Assembly: GCA_037968835.1 (NCBI GenBank)
Contig: JBBKWG010000225.1
Span: forward strand, 1 to 14,273
DNA length: 14,273 nt
Direction of reading: 5' to 3'
Origin: JBBKWG01 sp037968835
GTDB taxonomy: Bacteria; Pseudomonadota; Alphaproteobacteria; Rhodobacterales; Rhodobacteraceae
The translations under genes and the position numbers were made by a program. This document shows positions 1-5,611 of the stretch, in pieces. The notes under the pieces were generated by a model, which was not told the DNA's origin, ran no database searches, and saw nothing but the letters and a program-made list of their open reading frames with translations. Positions within the stretch are counted from its first letter, which is position 1; the number at the start of each line of letters is the position of its first letter.

Positions 1-489
1 GCGTTGACCATGTCGGATCGCGTCGCCGTATTCGATGACGGTCGCATTCAGCAACTTGCACCGCCCGACAAATTGTACGAAGAGCCGGAAAACAGCTTTG
101 TTGCGCAGTTCATCGGCGAGAATAATACGCTGAATGGCGTCATTGCCGAGATCAACGGAGACGTCGCGACCGTCAAGCTGGACAGCGGCGACGTAATCGA
201 CGCCAAGCCGATCAACGTCTCGAAGCCTGGCGAGCGGACGCTGGTCTCAATCCGACCGGAACGGGTGGAATTCAAGCCGGACAAGTTGCCTGCGGGCGCT
301 CATACACTGCACGCCGAGGTGCTGGAATTCATCTACATGGGCGACATCTTTCGGACTCGACTGCGTGTCGCCGGCCGCGACGATTTCATCGTCAAGACCA
401 GAAATGCGCCCGATCAAGTCCGACTGACACCGGGCGAGACCATCGAAATTGGATGGCTACCAAGAGATTGCCGGGCGCTCGACGCCTGA
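1..489 (+). CDS. ABC transporter ATP-binding protein, C-terminal part (PotA-like, TOBE domain), 5' truncated by window edge
   Basis: This is the 3' end of an ATPase subunit that would energise the importer encoded just downstream. The frame is open from base 1, so the true start lies outside the window; the Walker motifs, signature and presumably the H-loop are upstream. What remains begins with the end of the nucleotide-binding domain (LTMSDRVAVFDDGRIQQLAPP, then the LYEEPENSFVAQFIGE stretch typical of PotA/UgpC-type ATPases). About 110 residues of beta-rich regulatory TOBE domain follow, including the SIRPERVEF motif. The stop at 487-489 lies 101 bases before the binding-protein gene on the same strand. 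The context of a PotD-like binding protein and PotB/PotC-like permeases supports a polyamine or related cationic substrate, but the sequence does not prove which. Confidence 0.9.
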   Translation, partial: ALTMSDRVAVFDDGRIQQLAPPDKLYEEPENSFVAQFIGENNTLNGVIAEINGDVATVKLDSGDVIDAKPINVSKPGERTLVSIRPERVEFKPDKLPAGAHTLHAEVLEFIYMGDIFRTRLRVAGRDDFIVKTRNAPDQVRLTPGETIEIGWLPRDCRALDA

Positions 490-526
490 GCAGACGTACG
501 CGTCCACAATGCGGGCGCGGCCAAAA

Positions 527-577
527 GGAAACCGAAAGCCTGTCCCGAGGTCCGGTTTCCGAAATTAACTCGGGACG
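527..577 (+). promoter_or_regulatory. Candidate structured RNA leader (interleaved inverted repeats, H-type pseudoknot topology) before the binding-protein gene
   Basis: Two perfect 8-bp inverted repeats are interleaved A-B-A'-B'. A is GGAAACCG (527-534) with CGGTTTCC (553-560). B is GTCCCGAG (542-549) with CTCGGGAC (569-576), extendable by one U-G pair (541/577). The connecting loops are 7, 3 and 8 nt, the last being A-rich, which is compatible with an H-type pseudoknot. Alternatively the two hairpins could be mutually exclusive. The structure ends three bases before the GGGAG ribosome binding site (580-584) of the ATG at 591, so folding could gate translation. The repeats are seen directly; function is inferred. 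No known riboswitch class was recognised. Confidence 0.5.
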
Positions 578-590
578 ATGGGAGAAATGA

Positions 591-1703
591 ATGAAACTGA
601 CGACAACACTATTGGCATCGGCCGGATTGGTCCTGTCGGCCACCGGTTCGTTTGCCGCGGCTCACATGGCCGACGAAATGACGATCGTATCCTGGGGCGG
701 AGCCTATTCGGCATCGCAGCAGAATGCATATCACCTACCCTACATGGAAAAGTCGGGCATCAAGATCATCAACGACGAAAGCTCGCCTGAAGCCGTGTCG
801 AAGCTGCGCGCGATGAACGAAGCCGGCAACATCACTTGGGATCTGGTCGACGTCGAAGCGGCGGATGGTATTCGCTTGTGCGACGAAGGTCTGGCGATGG
901 AAATTGATGCGGACGAAGTGCTTGCCGCTGCTCCCGATGGAACATCGGCCAGCGATGACTTCGGCGACCTTCTGGTCAGCGACTGCTTCATCCCGCAGAT
1001 CGTGTTCTCGACCACGTTCGGCTACCGCACCGATCAGGTTCCTGCCGGTGCCGAGCCGCCGACCGGCGCTTGCGATGTGTTCGATATGGAGACTTATCCA
1101 GGCCAACGCGCGCTGAACAAGCAGCCGATCGCGAACATGGAATGGGCATTGATCTGTGACGGCGTCGCCTATGAAGACGTCTATGAGATGCTGGAAACCG
1201 ACGAAGGTCAGGCGCGTGCTTTCGCCAAACTTGACACGATCAAGGACCAAACGCTTTGGTGGTCGGCTTCGGCTGAACCGATCCAGTGGCTCGCCGATGG
1301 TGAAGTCTTCATGGCTTCGGCTTACAATGGTCGACTGTTCTCGGCCATCGAAGAGCAACAGCAGCCGATTGGCATGGCATGGGACTGGCAGATGTTCGAC
1401 ATTGACGGTTGGGTGGTTCCTGCCGGTCTGCCGGAAGATCGTCTGGCTCGCGTAATGGATTACCTGAACTTCGCCACAGACACTCAGCGTCTGGCGGATC
1501 AGGCCAAGTACATCTCGTACGGCCCGGCTCGCGCATCATCGGCACCGCTTGTCGGCCAGCACGAGACGCTTGGTATCGACATGGCACCGCATATGCCGAC
1601 CGATCCCAACAATGCCGAGAACACCTTCGTCAACAATTACGAATGGTGGGCTGACTATCGCGACGATCTGGACGCCAAGTTCCAGGCGTGGCTGGCCAAC
1701 TGA
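591..1703 (+). CDS. Extracellular solute-binding protein of a PotD-like ABC importer
   Basis: This is the periplasmic ligand-binding subunit that delivers substrate to the permease pair encoded downstream. The 370-residue length is normal for the COG0687 (PotD/PotF) family. Residues 1 to about 24 form a signal peptide: Lys at position 2, a hydrophobic core, and a small-residue cleavage region near SFAAA. The mature protein opens with MTIVSWGGAYSASQQNAY, the usual first beta strand of polyamine-type binding proteins, and ends with the family-like WWADYRDDLDAKFQAWL. The ATG at 591 has a GGGAG ribosome binding site 6 bases upstream. A possible structured leader precedes it and a strong GC hairpin follows its stop. 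Substrate is inferred only from family; spermidine/putrescine or another amine or organic cation is possible. Confidence 0.9.
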   Translation: MKLTTTLLASAGLVLSATGSFAAAHMADEMTIVSWGGAYSASQQNAYHLPYMEKSGIKIINDESSPEAVSKLRAMNEAGNITWDLVDVEAADGIRLCDEGLAMEIDADEVLAAAPDGTSASDDFGDLLVSDCFIPQIVFSTTFGYRTDQVPAGAEPPTGACDVFDMETYPGQRALNKQPIANMEWALICDGVAYEDVYEMLETDEGQARAFAKLDTIKDQTLWWSASAEPIQWLADGEVFMASAYNGRLFSAIEEQQQPIGMAWDWQMFDIDGWVVPAGLPEDRLARVMDYLNFATDTQRLADQAKYISYGPARASSAPLVGQHETLGIDMAPHMPTDPNNAENTFVNNYEWWADYRDDLDAKFQAWLAN

Positions 1704-1714
1704 TCTGAAAGACT

Positions 1715-1739
1715 GCGCGGCGCCTCAGCGGCGCCGCGC
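1715..1739 (+). other. Strong GC hairpin after the binding-protein gene, probable mRNA-stabilising or processing element
   Basis: A perfect 10-bp stem, GCGCGGCGCC (1715-1724) with GGCGCCGCGC (1730-1739), closes a 5-nt loop, 12 bases after the binding-protein stop. No T-run follows (the next bases are CCATAAATAAG), so it is not a classic intrinsic terminator. Hairpins at this position in binding-protein-dependent operons (e.g. after malE) protect the upstream mRNA, so the binding protein is made in excess over the membrane subunits. That role here is inferred from position. Partial termination is the alternative. Confidence 0.6.
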
Positions 1740-1764
1740 CCATAAATAAGGCGAGGGAAATAGA

Positions 1765-2055
1765 ATGGCGAAGGGCTACATCATGGGCCACATCACGGTG
1801 AACGATCCCGAAGCCTATAAGGAATACATCGAAAAAGACACGCCGGTCCTGAAGGCTCTTGGAGGCGAATTCATCATTCGCGGCGGTCAGTCCGAAACCG
1901 TTGAGGGCGAGACGCTCAAACGCCACGTGTTGATCGAATTTCCAAGCTACGCGGCCGCGATGACGGCCTATAACGACCCGGAATATCAAGAGATTGCTGA
2001 CATCCGCCGCCGAACTGCGGAAAGCATCCTTGTCGTCGTCGAGGGCGTCGCATGA
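1765..2055 (+). CDS. DUF1330 domain-containing protein inside the ABC importer operon
   Basis: A 96-residue soluble protein with no signal peptide, recognised as a DUF1330 (PF07045) member. It shows the N-terminal KGYIMGHITVNDPEAYKEY strand-helix, the central GGEFIIRGG motif, and a C-terminal section matching the family pattern (LIEFPSYAAAMTAYNDPEYQ, then IRRRTAESILVVVEG). The family adopts a ferredoxin-like dimeric alpha/beta-barrel fold; its biochemical role is not established. The ATG at 1765 has a GAGGGA ribosome binding site 7-8 bases upstream. Its stop overlaps the start of the large permease as ATGA, so the two are almost certainly translationally coupled. This placement between binding protein and permease suggests a role linked to the imported compound, such as metabolism, sensing or detoxification, but that is inference. 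Confidence 0.85.
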   Translation: MAKGYIMGHITVNDPEAYKEYIEKDTPVLKALGGEFIIRGGQSETVEGETLKRHVLIEFPSYAAAMTAYNDPEYQEIADIRRRTAESILVVVEGVA

Positions 2056-3665
2056 CTGACGCAACTGGTCCGGATCAATTCACGGGCGCCACGCCCGACA
2101 ACGCGCTCCGCAACGCCGACCGCGCCGCGGCCGGACCCGTTCTTTCCGCCGACGGTACGCCGCTCAAGCGCAGTTTGAACCGTGCGCTGAGGCGAGAAAA
2201 GATGCGGGCTCTTCTTTTGATTGCGCCGCTTCTGTTATTCGTTCTGATCACATTCATAGCGCCTATCGCCGACATGCTTTTCCGTTCCGTCGAGAACGGC
2301 ATCGTCGCGGAAACGATTCCGCGTACTGTCACTGAATTGCGAGACTGGGACGCCGGCAGCGAAGAGGCGCCTGGCGAAAACGTCTTTGAAGCTTTCTACA
2401 TCGACATGGTGTTCGCGGAAGAACGCAAGTTGCACACGCGACTTGGCGGTCGCCTGAACTACGAGCAATCTGGAATATCCTCGCTCTTCCGGAAAACCGG
2501 TCGCAGCGTTACTCGGTTCGATACCGACAGATACACCGACGCTTTCACCGAACTGAACCCCGCTTGGGAAGAACCTGCGACGTGGAGTGCGCTGTTTTCA
2601 GGGGACGGCGCAGGCACAGCCTTGCCGGTCACCAATTCAGCCTACGGGAGTTGGAGCCGCACCGTCACCGAATCCGGAGACGATCCCCTGAGCGAAAAGC
2701 CGTGGGATGTCCTGTTCACGGCGCTCTATCGTGATCTCGTCAATTCAGAAGCGGGCGATCTCGGTGATCCTCTCCTCAACGAGGCACGTGCTGCAGTTGG
2801 TGGCATTGAACCAGTATCCCTGAGAGAGCAATTTTCCGATATCGACAAGGATTGGCTTGATACCGAAGTCTGGGGTTCGATCCAGACCTATTCGGCGCGC
2901 TATACGCCAGGCTACTTCCTGAACGCCATTGATCTGCAATTGACGCCGGAAGGCATTTCGCCACGCGACTCCCGAGAGCGGATCTATGTGACTCTCTTCC
3001 AACGCACGCTGATCATGTCGCTCACGATTACGTTAAGCTGCATTCTCCTCGGGTATCCAGTCGCCTGGCTGCTTGCCAACCTTCCGATGCGGTCGGCTAA
3101 CGTCTTGATGATCCTTGTGCTGTTGCCCTTCTGGACATCTCTTCTGGTGCGCACTTCCGCGTGGAAAGTCCTGTTGCAGCAACAAGGGGTGATCAACGAT
3201 CTGCTGGTCTGGATAGGTCTCGTTGATGATGCCAACCGCTTGGTGATGATCAACAATCAGACGGGTACGATCATCGCGATGACGCACATCCTGCTGCCGT
3301 TCATGATCCTGCCGCTGTATTCGGTCATGAAGACGATCCCACAGACATATCTTCGCGCGGCCAAATCTTTGGGCGCGACAAACTGGACCGCGTTCTGGCG
3401 AGTCTACTTTCCCCAGTCCGTGCCGGGAATCGGTGCCGGGTCGATCCTCGTATTCATCTTGTCCATCGGGTATTACATCACGCCTGAACTGGTCGGGGGA
3501 ACATCTGGCGTCTTCATCTCAAACCGGATTGCCTATCACATCTCATCGTCTCTGAATTGGGGTCTGGCGGCGGCGCTAGGTTCGATACTGCTGGCCGTGG
3601 TCCTTATCCTGTATTGGACATATGACCGCATGGTCGGCATCGACAACGTCAAGCTGGGAGGCTGA
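2052..3665 (+). CDS. ABC transporter permease (PotB-like) with large extracytoplasmic insertion
   Basis: One of two membrane subunits of the importer. The C-terminal half is a standard binding-protein-dependent permease: membrane segments near residues 316-340, 350-372, 405-428, 460-480 and 505-524, with the cytoplasmic EAA loop at about 434-455 (AAKSLGATNWTAFWRVYFP) that docks the ATPase. A first membrane segment lies at 51-76 after a ~50-residue cytoplasmic tail. Between segments 1 and 2 there are about 235 hydrophilic residues (77-310) where E. coli PotB has only a short loop. This explains 537 residues against the usual ~280-310. The insert is Trp/Tyr/Asp-rich, has no recognised domain and, by topology, faces the periplasm. 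The start ATG overlaps the DUF1330 stop by 4 bases; the second permease starts 4 bases after this stop codon. Confidence 0.9.
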   Translation: MTDATGPDQFTGATPDNALRNADRAAAGPVLSADGTPLKRSLNRALRREKMRALLLIAPLLLFVLITFIAPIADMLFRSVENGIVAETIPRTVTELRDWDAGSEEAPGENVFEAFYIDMVFAEERKLHTRLGGRLNYEQSGISSLFRKTGRSVTRFDTDRYTDAFTELNPAWEEPATWSALFSGDGAGTALPVTNSAYGSWSRTVTESGDDPLSEKPWDVLFTALYRDLVNSEAGDLGDPLLNEARAAVGGIEPVSLREQFSDIDKDWLDTEVWGSIQTYSARYTPGYFLNAIDLQLTPEGISPRDSRERIYVTLFQRTLIMSLTITLSCILLGYPVAWLLANLPMRSANVLMILVLLPFWTSLLVRTSAWKVLLQQQGVINDLLVWIGLVDDANRLVMINNQTGTIIAMTHILLPFMILPLYSVMKTIPQTYLRAAKSLGATNWTAFWRVYFPQSVPGIGAGSILVFILSIGYYITPELVGGTSGVFISNRIAYHISSSLNWGLAAALGSILLAVVLILYWTYDRMVGIDNVKLGG

Positions 3666-3668
3666 GCA

Positions 3669-4523
3669 ATGAGTGGACTTCCTCCGTATGCGACAGCCGG
3701 ACAGCGAGTCTGGTACTACAGCTTCCGGGTGATTTGCGGGTTCATCTTCTTTTTCCTCATCGCCCCAATCGCCGTCATCATCCCGCTAAGCTTCAACGCC
3801 GAGAATTTCTTCACATTCACGCCGGAAATGCTGGCGCTCGATCCAGATGGGTACTCGCTGAAGCACTATAAGGATTTCTTCACGAATGCTGACTGGCAGC
3901 AGGCGTTGTGGAATTCAGTGCGGATTGCGCCGATGGCGACATTGTTGTCGGTGTCGTTCGGAACACTGGCGGCCATCGGGCTCAGTCAGCCGCACGTTCC
4001 GTTTCGCCGCGCAATCATGGCCATCCTGATTTCACCGATGATCGTTCCGCTGATAATTTCGGCTGCGGGGATGTATTTCTTCTATTCCCGCATCGGCTTG
4101 CAGGGCACCTATTTTGGAGTGGTTCTAGCTCACGCGGCACTCGGCATTCCCTTCGTAATCATCACCGTGACAGCGACGTTGGTCGGGTTCGACCGCTCGC
4201 TGACGCGTGCGTCTGCAAGTCTTGGGGCCGATCCCGTCACGACGTTCTTCAAGGTTCAGATGCCGCTCATACTGCCAGGTGTCATTGCCGGCGGACTGTT
4301 CGCGTTCATCACGTCTTTCGATGAGGTCGTCGTTGTTCTGTTTGTCGGCTCCGCCGGGCAGAAGACGCTACCTTGGCAGATGTTCACCGGCCTGCGCGAG
4401 CAGATCAGCCCAACCATTCTGGCCGTCGCGACGATACTTGTGACGATTTCAATCTGTCTTCTGGCAACGCTCGAATATTTGCGTCGCCGGTCTGAACGGA
4501 TGAGGGGACTGTCGCCGGGTTGA
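3669..4523 (+). CDS. ABC transporter permease (PotC-like)
   Basis: Second membrane subunit of the importer, of usual length (284 residues). Six membrane segments are visible near residues 20-41, 84-106, 115-138, 147-172, 203-225 and 248-268. The EAA loop lies at 179-201 (LTRASASLGADPVTTFFKVQ, then MPL). The TSFDEVVVVLFV stretch after it is typical of PotC/PotI-type permeases. The ATG at 3669 is preceded by GGGAGG within the end of the upstream permease gene, and only three bases separate the two genes, so they are cotranscribed and probably cotranslated. Unlike its partner it has no enlarged loop. No terminator is visible in the 52 bases before the next gene, so read-through into the response regulator is plausible. 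Confidence 0.92.
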   Translation: MSGLPPYATAGQRVWYYSFRVICGFIFFFLIAPIAVIIPLSFNAENFFTFTPEMLALDPDGYSLKHYKDFFTNADWQQALWNSVRIAPMATLLSVSFGTLAAIGLSQPHVPFRRAIMAILISPMIVPLIISAAGMYFFYSRIGLQGTYFGVVLAHAALGIPFVIITVTATLVGFDRSLTRASASLGADPVTTFFKVQMPLILPGVIAGGLFAFITSFDEVVVVLFVGSAGQKTLPWQMFTGLREQISPTILAVATILVTISICLLATLEYLRRRSERMRGLSPG

Positions 4524-4575
4524 ACAATTTCCGCGAAGGCTGCGCGCGCCGTTCATTCGCTCGCGTAGTGCCAGA

Positions 4576-4932
4576 TTGACGAAAACTCAGCTGCAAGAAC
4601 AGTCCATCTTGTTGGTCGAGGACGATGCTTTGATCGCAACCGAGGTCGGTCACGTGCTGACTGAGATCGGGTTTCAAATTGTTCACATCGCACACGATCT
4701 GCACAGCGCCGCGTCGAAAATAAAACTTGGACGACCGGATTTCGCACTACTTGACGTCAATCTCGGTGGCGGCGAGCGCAGCCTTGACCTTGGCAAATCA
4801 CTTGCGGCCTCGGGGACAACAGTGATCTTCTTGTCCGGTTACGCGAAATGCGAATTCGGACCAGAGATTAGCGCGTTCGGCTTTCTCGAAAAGCCCGTTT
4901 CGACAGAAAATTTGCGCGCGGCCTTTCAATAA
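4576..4932 (+). CDS. Single-domain response regulator (CheY-like receiver), TTG start
   Basis: A stand-alone receiver of 118 residues with no output domain. The acidic pocket is E15-D16-D17, the phosphoacceptor is D60 in ALLDVNLGG, the switch Ser is S87 in FLSGYA, and the conserved Lys is K106 in EKPV. It therefore looks phosphorylation-competent. The LLDVNLGG...SGYA pattern resembles small receivers that work with HWE/HisKA_2-type histidine kinases in alphaproteobacteria. The start is taken as TTG at 4576, since no in-frame ATG gives a full receiver; the ribosome binding site is poor, so expression may be low. It lies 52 bases after the permease on the same strand and converges on phaP. No kinase is encoded in the window, so its partner is unknown. 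Confidence 0.85.
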   Translation: MTKTQLQEQSILLVEDDALIATEVGHVLTEIGFQIVHIAHDLHSAASKIKLGRPDFALLDVNLGGGERSLDLGKSLAASGTTVIFLSGYAKCEFGPEISAFGFLEKPVSTENLRAAFQ

Positions 4933-4938
4933 AGCGAT

Positions 4939-4973
4939 CTGGAAAAAGAAAAGGGCGGACACAAGGCCCGCCC
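4939..4973 (-). terminator. Intrinsic terminator of phaP
   Basis: Read on the minus strand, GGGCGG (4973-4968) and CCGCCC (4958-4953) form a 6-bp GC stem with a 9-nt loop, followed by TTTTCTTTTT (about 4952-4943). It lies about 52 bases downstream of the phaP stop. This is the clearest rho-independent terminator in the window and implies that the phaP transcript ends here rather than continuing into a phaR gene. On the plus strand only a weak T-run follows the stem, so it may partly stop response-regulator transcripts too. Confidence 0.75.
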
Positions 4974-5024
4974 AGTTTGTGATGCCAACAGGGAGGAGTC
5001 GGCAGTCAGAAACTATAATTACTC

Positions 5025-5471
5025 TTACTTAGCGGTCGTGACTTTCTTGGCAGCGGCAGTCGCGTCGTTTGTGGCTTTCTTGACAGCAGCCGACGCTTCT
5101 TCGCTCAGGTCTTTGCCTGCAGCCATCATCAACTCGACAGTTTCCATCTGAACTTTTTTCGCGATTTCAGCGAACTGAGCCATCGACTCGGAGCTCATTT
5201 CAGCTTGAGCCGAAGCGAAATCGGTCATGGCTTTGGAATAATCAGACGGATCTTCTTTGAGGTTGGTGACAACGCCCAGCTTGCCGATCGTGGCTTTCGT
5301 CCAGCCAGCGGAAATCTCGGTGGATTTCTCAGCAGCTTCCAGAACAACCTTGGACATCCGGTCGGCAAATGCCGCCTGAGTTTTGAAGGCGTCTTGCATG
5401 GCGGACGTATCAACCGGGAACGCGCCCAGCATGTCTTTCATCATCGAGGTGTAGTCATTGGTCTTGGCCAT
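5025..5471 (-). CDS. phaP: Phasin, PHA granule-associated protein
   Basis: A 148-residue phasin that coats intracellular polyhydroxyalkanoate granules and controls their size and number. It is almost entirely amphipathic helix, opens with MAKTNDYTSMMKDMLGAFP, and has the phasin-type repeated Ala/Lys/Glu-rich helices (AFADRMSKVVLEAAEKSTE, then FASAQAEMSSESMAQFAEI). It ends in an Ala/Lys-rich tail (AAVKKATNDATAAAKK). The ATG at 5471 was chosen over the upstream in-frame ATG at 5549 because AGGAGAG sits 6 bases before it, and because the extra 26 residues would run across the promoter and PhaR-like site. It lies 140 bases downstream of phaC on the same strand, with its own promoter between them and a terminator after it. 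Confidence 0.92.
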   Translation of the reverse strand: MAKTNDYTSMMKDMLGAFPVDTSAMQDAFKTQAAFADRMSKVVLEAAEKSTEISAGWTKATIGKLGVVTNLKEDPSDYSKAMTDFASAQAEMSSESMAQFAEIAKKVQMETVELMMAAGKDLSEEASAAVKKATNDATAAAKKVTTAK

Positions 5472-5533
5472 TGGTCTCTCTCCTGAATTCTGTGAACGTC
5501 TGGCGGGACACCCCGCTATCTGCGTCTGCAATA

Positions 5534-5562
5534 GATATACATGCTGCAATGCGGCATTTCAA
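5534..5562 (-). promoter_or_regulatory. Candidate sigma-70 promoter of phaP
   Basis: On the minus strand, a -35 box TTGAAA (5562-5557, 5 of 6 consensus) and a -10 box TATATC (5539-5534, 4 of 6) are separated by exactly 17 bases. Transcription would begin near 5527 and give a ~55-base leader before the phaP ATG. A PhaR-like operator fills the spacer. The boxes are seen directly; promoter activity is inferred. Confidence 0.55.
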
Positions 5563-5583
5563 GTATAAATGCTGCGATGCAGC
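5543..5583. promoter_or_regulatory. Two PhaR-type operators in the phaP promoter
   Basis: Site 1, GCTGC-AAT-GCGGC (5543-5555), lies inside the -35/-10 spacer. Site 2, GCTGC-GAT-GCAGC (5571-5583), is a perfect 5-bp inverted repeat just upstream of the -35 box. The centres are 28 bases apart. PhaR of Paracoccus denitrificans is known to bind TGC-rich CTGC-N3/4-GCAG sequences; site 2 matches exactly and site 1 has one mismatch. PhaR represses phaP until nascent polymer titrates it, so these sites would tie phasin synthesis to granule formation. Binding here is inferred. Confidence 0.6.
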
Positions 5584-5611
5584 AATATTTGTTTTGTTTA
5601 ATAACAATGAC

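Noticed and set aside
735..1358. A 207-codon open frame antisense to the binding-protein gene.
   Set aside because: Shadow of a confident coding gene; no ribosome binding site or recognisable domain.
5472..5549. A 26-codon N-terminal extension of the phasin.
   Set aside because: It would cross the promoter and part of a PhaR-like site; the internal ATG has a far better ribosome binding site.
5584..5611. Two TTAA motifs (TTAA-N10-TTAA) in the phaC-phaP spacer considered as a CtrA box.
   Set aside because: The spacing is 10 rather than 7 bases and the flanks do not match TTAACCAT-type half sites.
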